DNA of 55,364 nucleotides, from contig SVSB01000014.1 in assembly GCA_015064505.1 (NCBI GenBank), positions 1 to 55,364 on the forward strand, given 5' to 3'. Shown here one piece after another: positions 14,204-23,380 of this stretch (positions are counted from its first letter, which is position 1; each line of letters starts with the position of its first letter). Source of the stretch: Oscillospiraceae bacterium (lineage in GTDB: Bacteria > Bacillota > Clostridia > Oscillospirales > CAG-272). Under the pieces are notes generated by a model. It made no database searches, was not told where the DNA came from, and saw only the letters and a list, made by a program, of their open reading frames with translations. Made by a program: the position numbers and the translations under genes.

Positions 14204-15438
14204 GAATAGCCTTGAAGGATACCTTGACAGTCAGCGAGATAACCTCATATATAAAACAGCTCGTTGACGGCGACGAGGTGCTTTCCTATGCCGCTGTAAG
14301 CGGTGAGATCTCCAATTTTAAGGCTCACTACGCAAGCGGTCATCTCTATTTTTCCTTAAAGGACGAGGGCGCGCAGATGAAGGCGGTAATGTTCCGCTCC
14401 GCTGCGGCGACGCTTGATTTTGAGCCAAAGGACGGGGAGGCCGTGAAGGCTTACGGACGGATAAGCGTTTACCCCCAGGGAGGGCAGTATCAGCTGTACG
14501 TAACCCGCCTCGTTCGTGACGGCGCAGGCTCTCTCTGGCAACAGTACGAAAGATTGAAAAAGCAGCTTGAAGCGGAGGGCCTCTTTGAGGAGAGCCGCAA
14601 GAAGCCGCTTCCTCGCTTTCCGAGGCGTGTGGGTGTTATTACCTCAAAAACGGGAGCGGCAGTAAGGGATATTATCTCAGTAATGACAAGAAGATGGCCT
14701 CTTGCCGAGATCGTCTTTTGCGGAGCATCCGTCCAGGGGACCGAGGCACCGGCAGAGCTTCGCCGTGCTCTCGCTCTTATGATAGAAAAGGGAAAGGTTG
14801 ATACGGTCATAATAGGTCGCGGCGGCGGCTCCATTGAGGATCTGTGGGCTTTTAACGACGAGATGCTTGTGCGCGATATCGCGACGTGTCCGATCCCCAT
14901 AATCAGCGCCGTCGGTCACGAGACGGACTTTACGCTCAGCGATTTTGCTGCCGACGTTCGCGCTCCCACTCCAAGCGCAGCCGCAGAGCTTGCAGTGCCC
15001 GACAGGGCAGAGTATACCGCCAGACTTGCGGCGTTGGATTCCTCGATGAAAAACAGCTTCATATCCCGCATTTCGGATCTGAGGCAATATATAGACTCCC
15101 TCGCAGGGCGCGGCGTTATGCGTTCTCCTCTTGGAAGCATTGAATGGCGCAGAAAAGAGCTTGAATCCATTCATCGCCTCCTTATGAGCAGAATGGAGAA
15201 GATTAAAACTCAAAAAAATGCGCGGCTTACGGCCCTCGTTTCCGGGCTGAACGCTTTAAGCCCCTTGAACGTTATAGACAGAGGCTACGTGCTTGCCTCC
15301 GATGGCGAGGGAAGGACCGTGCAGGGCGCAGGCTCCCTTAAGGCGGGAGACGAGCTGATACTCAGATTTGCAGACGGTATTGCCGAGGCAACCGTAACGA
15401 ATACCGAGCTTTTTTACGGAGATGAAAAAAATGGCTGA
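14200..15438 (+). CDS. xseA: Exodeoxyribonuclease VII large subunit
   Basis: A 412-residue catalytic subunit of the single-strand DNA exonuclease that works with XseB in mismatch and damage processing. An N-terminal OB fold contains EISNFKAHYASGHLYFSLKD; the catalytic domain has RVGVITSKTGAAVRDI and the GRGGGSIEDLWAFNDE and SAVGHETDFTLSDFAAD signatures. GTG 14200 overlaps the stop of the preceding gene; a TTG at 14212 is an alternative. Confidence 0.95.
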   Translation: MRIALKDTLTVSEITSYIKQLVDGDEVLSYAAVSGEISNFKAHYASGHLYFSLKDEGAQMKAVMFRSAAATLDFEPKDGEAVKAYGRISVYPQGGQYQLYVTRLVRDGAGSLWQQYERLKKQLEAEGLFEESRKKPLPRFPRRVGVITSKTGAAVRDIISVMTRRWPLAEIVFCGASVQGTEAPAELRRALALMIEKGKVDTVIIGRGGGSIEDLWAFNDEMLVRDIATCPIPIISAVGHETDFTLSDFAADVRAPTPSAAAELAVPDRAEYTARLAALDSSMKNSFISRISDLRQYIDSLAGRGVMRSPLGSIEWRRKELESIHRLLMSRMEKIKTQKNARLTALVSGLNALSPLNVIDRGYVLASDGEGRTVQGAGSLKAGDELILRFADGIAEATVTNTELFYGDEKNG

Positions 15439-15637
15439 AAAGAAAGAAATGAGCTTTGAAGAGTCTGTTGCGAGACTTGAGCAGATAGTTAAGGATCTTG
15501 AAAACGGCAAAGCACCTCTATCCGATTCTCTTGCCCTTTTTGAGGAGGGCGTTGCGCTGGTTCGCGCTTGCACGGAGGAGCTTGATAAGGCTGAGAAAAG
15601 AATAATTGAACTGACCGGCGGTGAAGCTGATGAATAA
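15431..15637 (+). CDS. xseB: Exodeoxyribonuclease VII small subunit
   Basis: A 68-residue helical small subunit with the family pattern SFEESVARLEQIVKDLENGKAPLSDSLALFEEGVAL. ATG 15431 is preferred because GGAG (15418-15421) is 9 bases away; the in-frame ATG at 15422 directly abuts that site. It overlaps both xseA and ispA by 8 bases. Confidence 0.94.
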   Translation: MAEKKEMSFEESVARLEQIVKDLENGKAPLSDSLALFEEGVALVRACTEELDKAEKRIIELTGGEADE

Positions 15638-16481
15638 GGAATCGGTAGCGGCAACCGTCAAGACCGATGCGCTGATGATAGAGGGCGCCCTTGAAGCTAT
15701 GCTTTCCGCCTCCGAATATTGCGCGGATCTTACCGATGCAATGAGGTACTCCGTTCTCGGCGGCGGAAAAAGAATCAGAGGAGTTATTTGCCTTGAGGTC
15801 TGCAAAATGCTTGGTGGTGACGCAGAGAAGGCCTTGCCCTTTGCCTGTGCCCTTGAGCTTATGCACGCCTCCAGCCTGGTTCACGACGATATGCCCGAGC
15901 TTGACAACGACGATATGCGCAGAGGCAAGCCCTCCTGCCATAAAAAATACGGACAGACCACGGCTTTGCTTTGCGGTGATGCTTTAATATGCCTTGCATT
16001 TGAGGCTTTGACCTCGACCGAGGGCGGATGCGTAAGAAAGGCCGTTCGCGAGCTTGCGGATGCAGGCGGTCGCGGAGGTATCTGCTCCGGTCAGATGCTT
16101 GACGTGGCATCCGAGAATGCGGAGATAACCTATGAAGAGCTTCTTCGTTTGCAATCCCTGAAAACAGGCAGGCTTATGAAGGCTTCGGCGGTGCTGGGTG
16201 CTTTATGTGCCAAGGCAGAAAAGGCGGATATAGAAAACTGCGCCGCTTATGCGCAAAATCTCGGACTTGCTTTCCAGATCGTAGACGATCTGCTTGATGC
16301 CGAGGAGGAGGGAAGCGACGCAAAGCGCGGACTTGCCACTTTCCTTACTTTTATGAAGGCAGATGATGCACGCGCGGAAGCCGCAAGACTTTCCGAGGGA
16401 GCGAAGAGAGCAATTTCCCCATACGGTGATAACGGATTTCTTATCGGTCTTTGCGATTATTTATTGGAGAGAACCTACTGA
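15630..16481 (+). CDS. ispA: Farnesyl/geranyl diphosphate synthase
   Basis: A 283-residue trans-prenyltransferase that condenses isopentenyl diphosphate with allylic diphosphates. The first Asp-rich motif is DDMPELDNDD (about 85-95), preceded by GGGKRIRG; the second is DDLLDAEEE. Size and bacterial type II features fit FPP synthase. The start overlaps the xseB end. In many Clostridia dxs follows; here tlyA does. Confidence 0.92.
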   Translation: MNKESVAATVKTDALMIEGALEAMLSASEYCADLTDAMRYSVLGGGKRIRGVICLEVCKMLGGDAEKALPFACALELMHASSLVHDDMPELDNDDMRRGKPSCHKKYGQTTALLCGDALICLAFEALTSTEGGCVRKAVRELADAGGRGGICSGQMLDVASENAEITYEELLRLQSLKTGRLMKASAVLGALCAKAEKADIENCAAYAQNLGLAFQIVDDLLDAEEEGSDAKRGLATFLTFMKADDARAEAARLSEGAKRAISPYGDNGFLIGLCDYLLERTY

Positions 16482-17266
16482 TGCGTGCTGACGTTTTGCT
16501 TACTTTGCTCGGATATGCTGAAAGCAGAAACCGCGCACAGCGCCTTATAGAATCGGGATGCGTGTACGCTAACGGCAAGCCCGTAAAAAAATCGGGTGCC
16601 GAGCTTCCCGAGGATGCGGATATCTCCGTTGTCAGCATCGGCGAGACCTTCGTATCCCGCGGCGCATATAAGCTTGTGGGGGCTCTTTCGGATTTCGGCA
16701 TTGATCCCGCAGGCAAAAGGTGCATTGATATCGGAGCTTCTACGGGCGGCTTTACCGATTGCCTTTTAAAGCGCGGTGCCGCATCCGTCACCGCCGTTGA
16801 TTGCGGCAGGGGACAGCTTGCTCCCTCCATCGCTGCAGATAGCAGGGTTACTTCCCTTGAAGGCTGCAACGCAAGATATATTACCGCCGAAGAGGTCGGA
16901 GGAAATTTTGATCTCTGCGTTATGGACGTTTCATTCATTTCACAGACCTACATTCTTCCCGCGCTTGCGCCGCTGATGAATGAAAACGGACTTGTTTGCG
17001 CTCTTATCAAGCCGCAATTTGAGCTTGATGCAAAAAGCGTATCCAAGGGAGTGGTCAAGGGGGCGGATAAGCATCTGCGTGCTCTTTACCGCATTTATGA
17101 CAGCCTTGACGCTTGCGGACTCGTTCCCGTGGATTTTACAGTTTCTCCCATTGAGGGTGGAGACGGAAACAAGGAGTTCTTCGGACTTTATGCAAAAAAG
17201 GGAGCAAGCGTAAAGACTTACGATAAAGCAGGACTTCGCCATCTCGCATTTTTGAACGTGAGGTAA
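16481..17266 (+). CDS. tlyA: TlyA family rRNA 2'-O-methyltransferase
   Basis: A 261-residue protein with an N-terminal S4 RNA-binding domain (MRADVLLTLLGYAESRNRAQ) and an FtsJ-like methyltransferase domain: the SAM motif is CIDIGASTGGFTDCLL, with VMDVSFIS following. TlyA methylates 16S and 23S rRNA; the old name hemolysin A is misleading. The start shares one base with the ispA stop. A ribosome-binding function fits the neighbours. Confidence 0.93.
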   Translation: MRADVLLTLLGYAESRNRAQRLIESGCVYANGKPVKKSGAELPEDADISVVSIGETFVSRGAYKLVGALSDFGIDPAGKRCIDIGASTGGFTDCLLKRGAASVTAVDCGRGQLAPSIAADSRVTSLEGCNARYITAEEVGGNFDLCVMDVSFISQTYILPALAPLMNENGLVCALIKPQFELDAKSVSKGVVKGADKHLRALYRIYDSLDACGLVPVDFTVSPIEGGDGNKEFFGLYAKKGASVKTYDKAGLRHLAFLNVR

Positions 17267-17268
17267 AT

Positions 17269-18132
17269 ATGGAAAAAAAGCTGCACGATTTAGTTCTCGT
17301 AACGAATAAATATAAGGACAGGGATCTTGCGTGGTTCCATACCGTGCTTGACTATCTGGTTTCAATTGGGTTCAATATCAGGATCCCCTCCGAGTTTGCG
17401 GTGCGTGAGCATAAGAATACGACCGTGTATTCCGACTTGAATGAGATGTACAAGGGCGCTGACGGCGCAGTTCTTCTCGGCGGTGACGGAACCATTCTTA
17501 ACGCCGCAGAGTATGCAATTCCTAACGACTGTCCCATGATAGGAATAAATCTTGGAAGAATGGGTTATCTTGCGGAGCTTGAACCGGAGGAATACTCCAT
17601 GCTTGCCCGACTTGCATCCGGTGACTACCGCATTGAGGAGAGAATGACTCTGTGCGTTGAGATCGAGGACGAGGGAAAGAGAACCGTGCTTTGCGAGAAT
17701 GCGTTAAACGACGCGGTCGTACAGCACACAACGGGTCTGCATTGCATAGATCTTCAGCTATCCTGTGATAACGCGTCGGTGCTCGGATACAGAGGAAACG
17801 GTCTTATTATTGCGACCCCCACGGGATCCACCGCCTATTCGCTTTCTGCAGGAGGTCCCGTTCTTGATCCTGCCCTTCGGTGTATGAACGTGGTCCCCAT
17901 TTGCTGTGTCAGCCCCGCTGCAAAACCGTTGGTTTTTGCCGGCAACAGCGTTATGACGGTGGAAAACGTCTTTGACCGCGAGGATAACGTGCTTCTTAAT
18001 ATCGACGGCAAGATTACCGTGCCACTTCCTTACGGAGCAAAGGCTATCTGCACGGGCGCTGAAAAAAGCGCAAGGATGATAAAGATCAAAGACAACAAGT
18101 TTTTCTCGGTCCTCAGGGCTAAAATAAGCTGA
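17269..18132 (+). CDS. nadK: NAD kinase
   Basis: A 287-residue enzyme that phosphorylates NAD to NADP. The catalytic GGDGTILNA, the NALND motif, and TPTGSTAYSLSAGGPV are all present. It starts 2 bases after tlyA, in the usual Clostridia order tlyA-nadK-argR-recN. Confidence 0.95.
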   Translation: MEKKLHDLVLVTNKYKDRDLAWFHTVLDYLVSIGFNIRIPSEFAVREHKNTTVYSDLNEMYKGADGAVLLGGDGTILNAAEYAIPNDCPMIGINLGRMGYLAELEPEEYSMLARLASGDYRIEERMTLCVEIEDEGKRTVLCENALNDAVVQHTTGLHCIDLQLSCDNASVLGYRGNGLIIATPTGSTAYSLSAGGPVLDPALRCMNVVPICCVSPAAKPLVFAGNSVMTVENVFDREDNVLLNIDGKITVPLPYGAKAICTGAEKSARMIKIKDNKFFSVLRAKIS

Positions 18133-18147
18133 TAACAGGAGAAAGAG

Positions 18148-18603
18148 ATGAAGAACGAAAGACAAGAAAAGATCCTTGAGATGGTAAGCAAGTATACTAT
18201 CGAAACTCAGGAAGAGCTTATCAGCCTGCTTTCCCGCCTCGGATACGAGGTGACCCAGGCAACGGTAAGCCGCGATATCAGAGATCTCAAGCTCTCCAAG
18301 ATAATGACCCCTCGCGGTACTTATAAATACGTACTTCCCAAAAATCACGAGGGCTCCAACGTGCGATTCAAAAGCGCACTCTCCGAGTCGATAACTAAAA
18401 TAGATTATGCAATGAATCAGATAGTCATAAAGACCTTTCCCGGAATGGCACAGGCAATAGCTGCCGCCATTGACAGTATCGAAGATCCGAACGTGCTTGG
18501 TTGCGTTGCGGGGGATGATGCAATTATCGTCGTCACCCGTGATGAGGAAAGTGCAAAGGCTGTCAGCTCGGATATTCGCAGGCTTATCAGAGAGATGAAC
18601 TGA
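18148..18603 (+). CDS. argR: Arginine repressor ArgR
   Basis: A 151-residue regulator that represses arginine synthesis and activates catabolism as an arginine-bound hexamer. The N-terminal winged helix has LLSRLGYEVTQATVSRDIRDL; the C-terminal oligomerisation domain has VLGCVAGDDAIIVVTRDE. AGGAGAAAGAG precedes the ATG. Its place before recN is conserved. Confidence 0.95.
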   Translation: MKNERQEKILEMVSKYTIETQEELISLLSRLGYEVTQATVSRDIRDLKLSKIMTPRGTYKYVLPKNHEGSNVRFKSALSESITKIDYAMNQIVIKTFPGMAQAIAAAIDSIEDPNVLGCVAGDDAIIVVTRDEESAKAVSSDIRRLIREMN

Positions 18604-18625
18604 AAATTATCGGAGGTGTGCGGCT

Positions 18626-20308
18626 ATGCTGTGCTCACTGCATATAGAGAATCTTGCAGTAATTAAAAGCTGCGATATAAACTTTTCTCCCGGATTCACC
18701 GCCCTCACGGGCGAGACGGGTGCGGGTAAATCCATAATACTTGACGGTATCGGTCTTCTTTGCGGCTCCAGGGCCGACAAAGGGCTTGTCAGAAACGGAG
18801 AAGAAAAGGCTGAAGTCAGCGGTTTCTTTTCGAACGTAGATAACGCGGTGCGTTCTCTCGGCTCCGAGGCGGGGATCGCCGCAGAGGACGGAGAGCTCCT
18901 TCTATCGAGGTCCATTACCGCAGACGGACGCTCCGCCTGCCGCATAAACGGACGGCAGGTCCCTCTGTCGGTCTTCAAGGAGCTTGCGGCACGGCTTGTA
19001 AACATACACGGTCAGCAGGACAACTGGTCTCTTCTCGATGAGAGCAGGCATCTTGCATTGCTTGATAAGTATGCTTCCGATAGCAAGCTGCTTGAAGATT
19101 ACAGAGAGGCCTTTGGCCTTTATTCCGGGAAGAAAGCAGAGCTTCACAGGCTTGTTAAGCAGATAGAAAAGGACAGGGAGGAGCAGGACGTTCTCTCCTA
19201 CCGACTGAGCGATATCGGTTCCGTTAAGCTGAAGCCCGGGGAGGAACAAAAGCTCCTTGAGGAAAGAAAGCTTCTGCAGAATGCTGAAAGGCTTGAAAAA
19301 CAGTCCGGATTTGCATATCGTGCATTAAAGGGCGGAGACAAGGTAAACGCCGTTTATCTGCTTGATCGCAGTATCACTGCGTTGAGATCTCTTTCAGAGG
19401 TAACAGAGGAATTCGATAAGCTGGCGGAAAGACTTGAAAATGCCAAATACGAGATCGAGGACGTTGCGGATACCGCAGTTTCGCTGATCGGTACCTTCGA
19501 CGGCGATCCTACGGCGTTGCTTACCGCTCTTGAAACCCGTCTTGATAAGATAGAGCGGCTAAAAAAGAAGTACCGCAGGGATGCGGACGGGCTGATCGAG
19601 CTTTATGAGGACACGAAAAAGCGCCTTGATCAGCTTGAAAGCTCAGACGGAGATATTGAATGCTTTGAAGACGAGCTTAAGGGGCTGAAAAGGATCTGCC
19701 TTGATAAAGCCTCTTTGCTTACAGACGCCCGCAGGAAAGCGGCAGCCGAGCTTGCCGAAAGAATATGCTCGGAGCTTGCTTTTCTTGATATGCCAAACGT
19801 CAGGTTTACCGTACTTGTTGAGCCTGAAGACGACAGCCAGCTTGGCGCAAACGGCGCGGATGCCGTAAGATTTATGCTTGCGGGTTCTGCCGGGGAGGAG
19901 CCAAAGCCTCTTTCTAAAATTGCTTCGGGCGGTGAGCTATCCAGAGTGATGCTTGCCATAAAGAGCGTATTTGCCGAGGCAGACGGCGTTGACACCGTGA
20001 TTTTTGATGAAATAGACGCGGGAGTTTCGGGAAAGACGGCTCGCAAGATCGGCATCAAGCTAAAAAATGCGTCTGAGAACGCGCAGGTATTCTGCGTTAC
20101 CCATTCGGCTCAGATAGCATCCCTTGCTTCATCCCATCTTGTTGTCAGCAAATCGCTCGTTGACGGCAGATACTCATCCTCGGTAAGAGAAATATCGGGC
20201 GAAGAGAGAGTTGGAGAGCTATCGCGAATCCTTGGTGGCATAAACGTTACCGACGCACAGCGCAAGGCGGCAATAGATCTGCTGAACGCTGATAACGATT
20301 TTGAATAA
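18626..20308 (+). CDS. recN: DNA repair protein RecN
   Basis: A 560-residue SMC-like ATPase in double-strand break repair. Walker A is GETGAGKS (29-36), coiled-coil arms fill the middle (about 160-370), and the C-terminal head has the SGGELSRVMLA signature and Walker B VIFDEIDAGVSG. GGAGGTG precedes the ATG. Confidence 0.96.
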   Translation: MLCSLHIENLAVIKSCDINFSPGFTALTGETGAGKSIILDGIGLLCGSRADKGLVRNGEEKAEVSGFFSNVDNAVRSLGSEAGIAAEDGELLLSRSITADGRSACRINGRQVPLSVFKELAARLVNIHGQQDNWSLLDESRHLALLDKYASDSKLLEDYREAFGLYSGKKAELHRLVKQIEKDREEQDVLSYRLSDIGSVKLKPGEEQKLLEERKLLQNAERLEKQSGFAYRALKGGDKVNAVYLLDRSITALRSLSEVTEEFDKLAERLENAKYEIEDVADTAVSLIGTFDGDPTALLTALETRLDKIERLKKKYRRDADGLIELYEDTKKRLDQLESSDGDIECFEDELKGLKRICLDKASLLTDARRKAAAELAERICSELAFLDMPNVRFTVLVEPEDDSQLGANGADAVRFMLAGSAGEEPKPLSKIASGGELSRVMLAIKSVFAEADGVDTVIFDEIDAGVSGKTARKIGIKLKNASENAQVFCVTHSAQIASLASSHLVVSKSLVDGRYSSSVREISGEERVGELSRILGGINVTDAQRKAAIDLLNADNDFE

Positions 20309-20332
20309 TATAACTTGAAAGGATATACAACA

Positions 20333-21559
20333 ATGAAAATTTACGAGGAACTCCAGGCACGCGGTCTTGTTGCGCAGGTTACAGACGAGCCTGAGATAAG
20401 AGAGCTTATCAATGAAGGTAAGGCAACCTTCTACATCGGATTTGACTGCACGGCAGACAGCCTTACCGCAGGTCACTTTATGGCGCTTACCATGATGAAG
20501 CGCCTGCAGATGGCAGGTAACAAGCCCGTTGCTCTTATCGGCGGCGGCACCACCATGATCGGTGACCCCTCCGGAAGAAGCGATATGAGAAAGATGCTTA
20601 CCCGCGAGGATATAGACCATAACGCACAGTGCTTCAAGCGCCAGATGGAGAAATTCATCGATTTCGGCGAGGGCAAGGCTATTATGGTAAATAACGCCGA
20701 TTGGCTTCTGAGCCTTAATTACGTTGACCTTCTTCGTGAGGTCGGCTCCTGCTTCTCCGTAAACAATATGCTTCGTGCAGAGTGCTACAAGCAAAGAATG
20801 GAGAAGGGACTCAGCTTCCTTGAATTCAACTACATGATCATGCAGAGCTATGATTTCTACCATCTCTTCAAGCACTACAACTGCAATATGCAGTTCGGAG
20901 GTGACGATCAGTGGTCCAATATGCTCGGCGGCACCGAGCTTGTGCGCAAGAAGTTGGGTAAGGATGCATATGCTATGACTATAACCCTTCTTACCGATTC
21001 CCACGGCAACAAGATGGGCAAGACCGCAGGTAACGCAGTATGGCTTGATCCCAACAAGACCTCTCCCTACGATTTCTTCCAGTATTGGAGAAACGTTGGC
21101 GATGCAGACGTTATCAAGTGCATGAAGATGCTTACCTTTATGTCTCTTGAGGAGATCGCAGAGTACGAGAAGCTTGAGGGCGGCGAGCTTAACCGCGCCA
21201 AGGAAAAGCTTGCCTTTGAGATGACTCAGCTGGTTCACGGTACCGAAGAGGCGCAGAAGGCTCTCGACGCCGCAAAGAGCGTGTTCGGCGGCGCAGGCGA
21301 GAACGCCAATATGCCTACGGTAACCGTTGATGCGGGAGCGTTTTCAGAAGAGGGCACTGCGCAGGTTGCAGAGCTTCTCGTTATCGGTGCGATGGCTCCC
21401 TCCAAGGGCGAGGCAAAGCGCCTCATTCAGCAGGGAGGTATCTTCTGCGGGGATAAGAAGATCGAGCGCTTTGACGCAGTTCTTACCAAGGAAGAGCTTG
21501 CTGACGGTATCGTTATCAGAAAGGGTAAGAAGACCTTTAAAAAATTCATTCTCGGTTGA
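20333..21559 (+). CDS. tyrS: Tyrosine--tRNA ligase
   Basis: A 408-residue class I aminoacyl-tRNA synthetase. The HIGH-like motif is TAGHF and the KMSKS loop is KMGKT; GGDDQWSNMLGG binds tyrosine. A C-terminal S4 domain has GEAKRLIQQGGIFCGDKKI. GAAAGGA precedes ATG 20333; a start six codons upstream has weaker support. No T-box leader is visible, as expected inside a cluster. Confidence 0.96.
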   Translation: MKIYEELQARGLVAQVTDEPEIRELINEGKATFYIGFDCTADSLTAGHFMALTMMKRLQMAGNKPVALIGGGTTMIGDPSGRSDMRKMLTREDIDHNAQCFKRQMEKFIDFGEGKAIMVNNADWLLSLNYVDLLREVGSCFSVNNMLRAECYKQRMEKGLSFLEFNYMIMQSYDFYHLFKHYNCNMQFGGDDQWSNMLGGTELVRKKLGKDAYAMTITLLTDSHGNKMGKTAGNAVWLDPNKTSPYDFFQYWRNVGDADVIKCMKMLTFMSLEEIAEYEKLEGGELNRAKEKLAFEMTQLVHGTEEAQKALDAAKSVFGGAGENANMPTVTVDAGAFSEEGTAQVAELLVIGAMAPSKGEAKRLIQQGGIFCGDKKIERFDAVLTKEELADGIVIRKGKKTFKKFILG

Positions 21560-21565
21560 GGTAGT

Positions 21566-22483
21566 ATGAACAGCTTTACCGAAGCTTTTGTAACGAAATT
21601 TTCCGAAATTTTTCCCGATTGCTCCATTGAACTGAATTATGACCTTGCCGCCCATACCACCATGCGCGTCGGCGGCAAGGCCGCCGTTGCCGTCTTTCCA
21701 AAAAAGGACGGGGAGCTATGCTCCGCAATTGATATTTGCACTGAACTTGGTCTGAAGCATGCGGTTCTCGGTCACGGCTCAAACGTGGTCTGCTCGGATA
21801 GCGGATACGACGGAGTAATAATCAGGACCGAAAAAATGAGCGATATTTCCGTTTGCGGCAATGAAATCGTTGCTTGCAGCGGAGCATCTCTTAACGCACT
21901 TGCCCGAGCTGCTCTGAATGCGGGACTGACGGGTGCGGAATTTATGTACGGTATTCCCGGTTCGGTTGGCGGCGCTTGCTATATGAATGCGGGTGCTTAC
22001 GGCGGACAGTTAAGTGACGTTGCCGTTACGGTAACTGCCTACGACAGCACAAAAAAAGAGATCGTTGAATATAATGCTTCAGAATGTGGTTTCGGTTACC
22101 GCCAAAGTATTTTTCACGGTAACGATACGTTGACTGTATTATCCTGTACGATCAGGCTTTCTCCGGGCGAGGCCGATGCCGTTTCCGCTAAAATGGATGA
22201 GCTGATAAACTCAAGAAAAGAGAAACAGCCTCTTGAATACCCCAGTGCGGGGAGCTTCTTTAAGAGATGCGAAGGCTACTTTACCGCAAAGCTCATTGAC
22301 GATTGCGGTCTTAAGGGTGCTCGGGTTGGCGGTGCCATGATCTCAGAAAAGCACGCGGGTTTCCTTATCAATTACGATAACGCAACCTGTGCCGATATAA
22401 TGGCTCTTGCGGATAAGGTGAAGCTCGCCGTCAAGGAAAGATTCGGCGTTGATATCGAAAGAGAGGTCGAATACCTTGAATAA
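21566..22483 (+). CDS. murB: UDP-N-acetylenolpyruvoylglucosamine reductase
   Basis: A 305-residue FAD enzyme for the second committed step of peptidoglycan precursor synthesis. FAD motifs HTTMRVGGKA and LGHGSNVV, the central GIPGSVGGACYMNAGAYGG and the catalytic Ser stretch SAGSFFKR are visible; the layout fits type II MurB. It starts 6 bases after tyrS and overlaps whiA by 8 bases. Confidence 0.95.
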   Translation: MNSFTEAFVTKFSEIFPDCSIELNYDLAAHTTMRVGGKAAVAVFPKKDGELCSAIDICTELGLKHAVLGHGSNVVCSDSGYDGVIIRTEKMSDISVCGNEIVACSGASLNALARAALNAGLTGAEFMYGIPGSVGGACYMNAGAYGGQLSDVAVTVTAYDSTKKEIVEYNASECGFGYRQSIFHGNDTLTVLSCTIRLSPGEADAVSAKMDELINSRKEKQPLEYPSAGSFFKRCEGYFTAKLIDDCGLKGARVGGAMISEKHAGFLINYDNATCADIMALADKVKLAVKERFGVDIEREVEYLE

Positions 22484-23366
22484 CAGCACTTCCTGGAATG
22501 CCGTTCTTAAGACGGAGCTTTGCGGTGCAGAAACCAAAAGGCAATGCTGTCGCAGGGCGCTGGTTTTCGGACTTTTGTACGGTGCTCAAAGGCTTGAGAA
22601 CGGTGACGTGGTTCTCGCTGTTCCCAAATGTGCAGAGGAGCTTGCGCGCAAGCTTATCCACGAGCAGTTTACCCGTGAAGCTGAGAACGTGGGAAGTAAG
22701 CGCGAGAAAATACTTCTGCGCTTCAATTCCAGAGCCGCAAGAATAATGCTTGAGAAGCAGGGCGAATTTTCCGAGTATATTAAGTGCGCCGAATGCACGG
22801 CAGAAATGCTGAGAGGTATCTTTATTTCCGTGGGAAGCATGAATTCTCCGGAAAAGGAATGTTATCTTCAAATAATGCCGGCAGATGCACACGCCTGTTA
22901 CGGTGCAAAGGAGATAGCGGAGAAGGTTGGTATATCCTTTTCCGTTGGTGAAAGACGGGGAAAAAGCTATCTGTACGTAAAAAGAAGAGACGTGATCGAG
23001 AGCTTCCTCGGTCTGCTCGGCGCTAATAATTCGTATTTTGATTTTCTTAATGCAGGTATCGGAAAACAGACCCTTGCGGACGCAAACAGGGCTGCCAACT
23101 GCATTACTCGCAATATTTCAAAAACCGTTAACGCGGCAAAAAACCAGCTTGAGCTTATAAAAAGCGTTCAGGAGGCTGACAGGCTTTCCATATTACCGCC
23201 GGAGCTTGCTGAGACAGCGAGGCTGAGACTTGAATACCCCGATTCCTCTCTTGCGTCTCTTGCAGCTCATCATAATCCTCCCGTTTCAAAATCGGGACTT
23301 TACCACAGGCTTGAAAAAATAACGGAAATACTGACTGAGGACCGCAAAAAGAGAAACGGTTTTTAG
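22476..23366 (+). CDS. whiA: DNA-binding protein WhiA
   Basis: A 296-residue protein with an N-terminal LAGLIDADG-like domain and a C-terminal helix-turn-helix (NCITRNISKTVNAAKNQLELI and ARLRLEYPDSSLASLAAHH). WhiA affects cell division and chromosome segregation in Firmicutes. TTG 22476 is preferred: it puts WNAVLKTELC at the usual N-terminus, and GAGAGG lies about 9 bases before. The longer frame from 22449 would start inside murB without a ribosome site. rapZ and yvcK, common partners, are absent here. Confidence 0.9.
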   Translation: MNNSTSWNAVLKTELCGAETKRQCCRRALVFGLLYGAQRLENGDVVLAVPKCAEELARKLIHEQFTREAENVGSKREKILLRFNSRAARIMLEKQGEFSEYIKCAECTAEMLRGIFISVGSMNSPEKECYLQIMPADAHACYGAKEIAEKVGISFSVGERRGKSYLYVKRRDVIESFLGLLGANNSYFDFLNAGIGKQTLADANRAANCITRNISKTVNAAKNQLELIKSVQEADRLSILPPELAETARLRLEYPDSSLASLAAHHNPPVSKSGLYHRLEKITEILTEDRKKRNGF

Positions 23367-23380
23367 GAAAGGAGGCGCCC

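Noticed and set aside
20219..21238. A 339-codon minus-strand frame
   Set aside because: Antisense of tyrS, which is certain.
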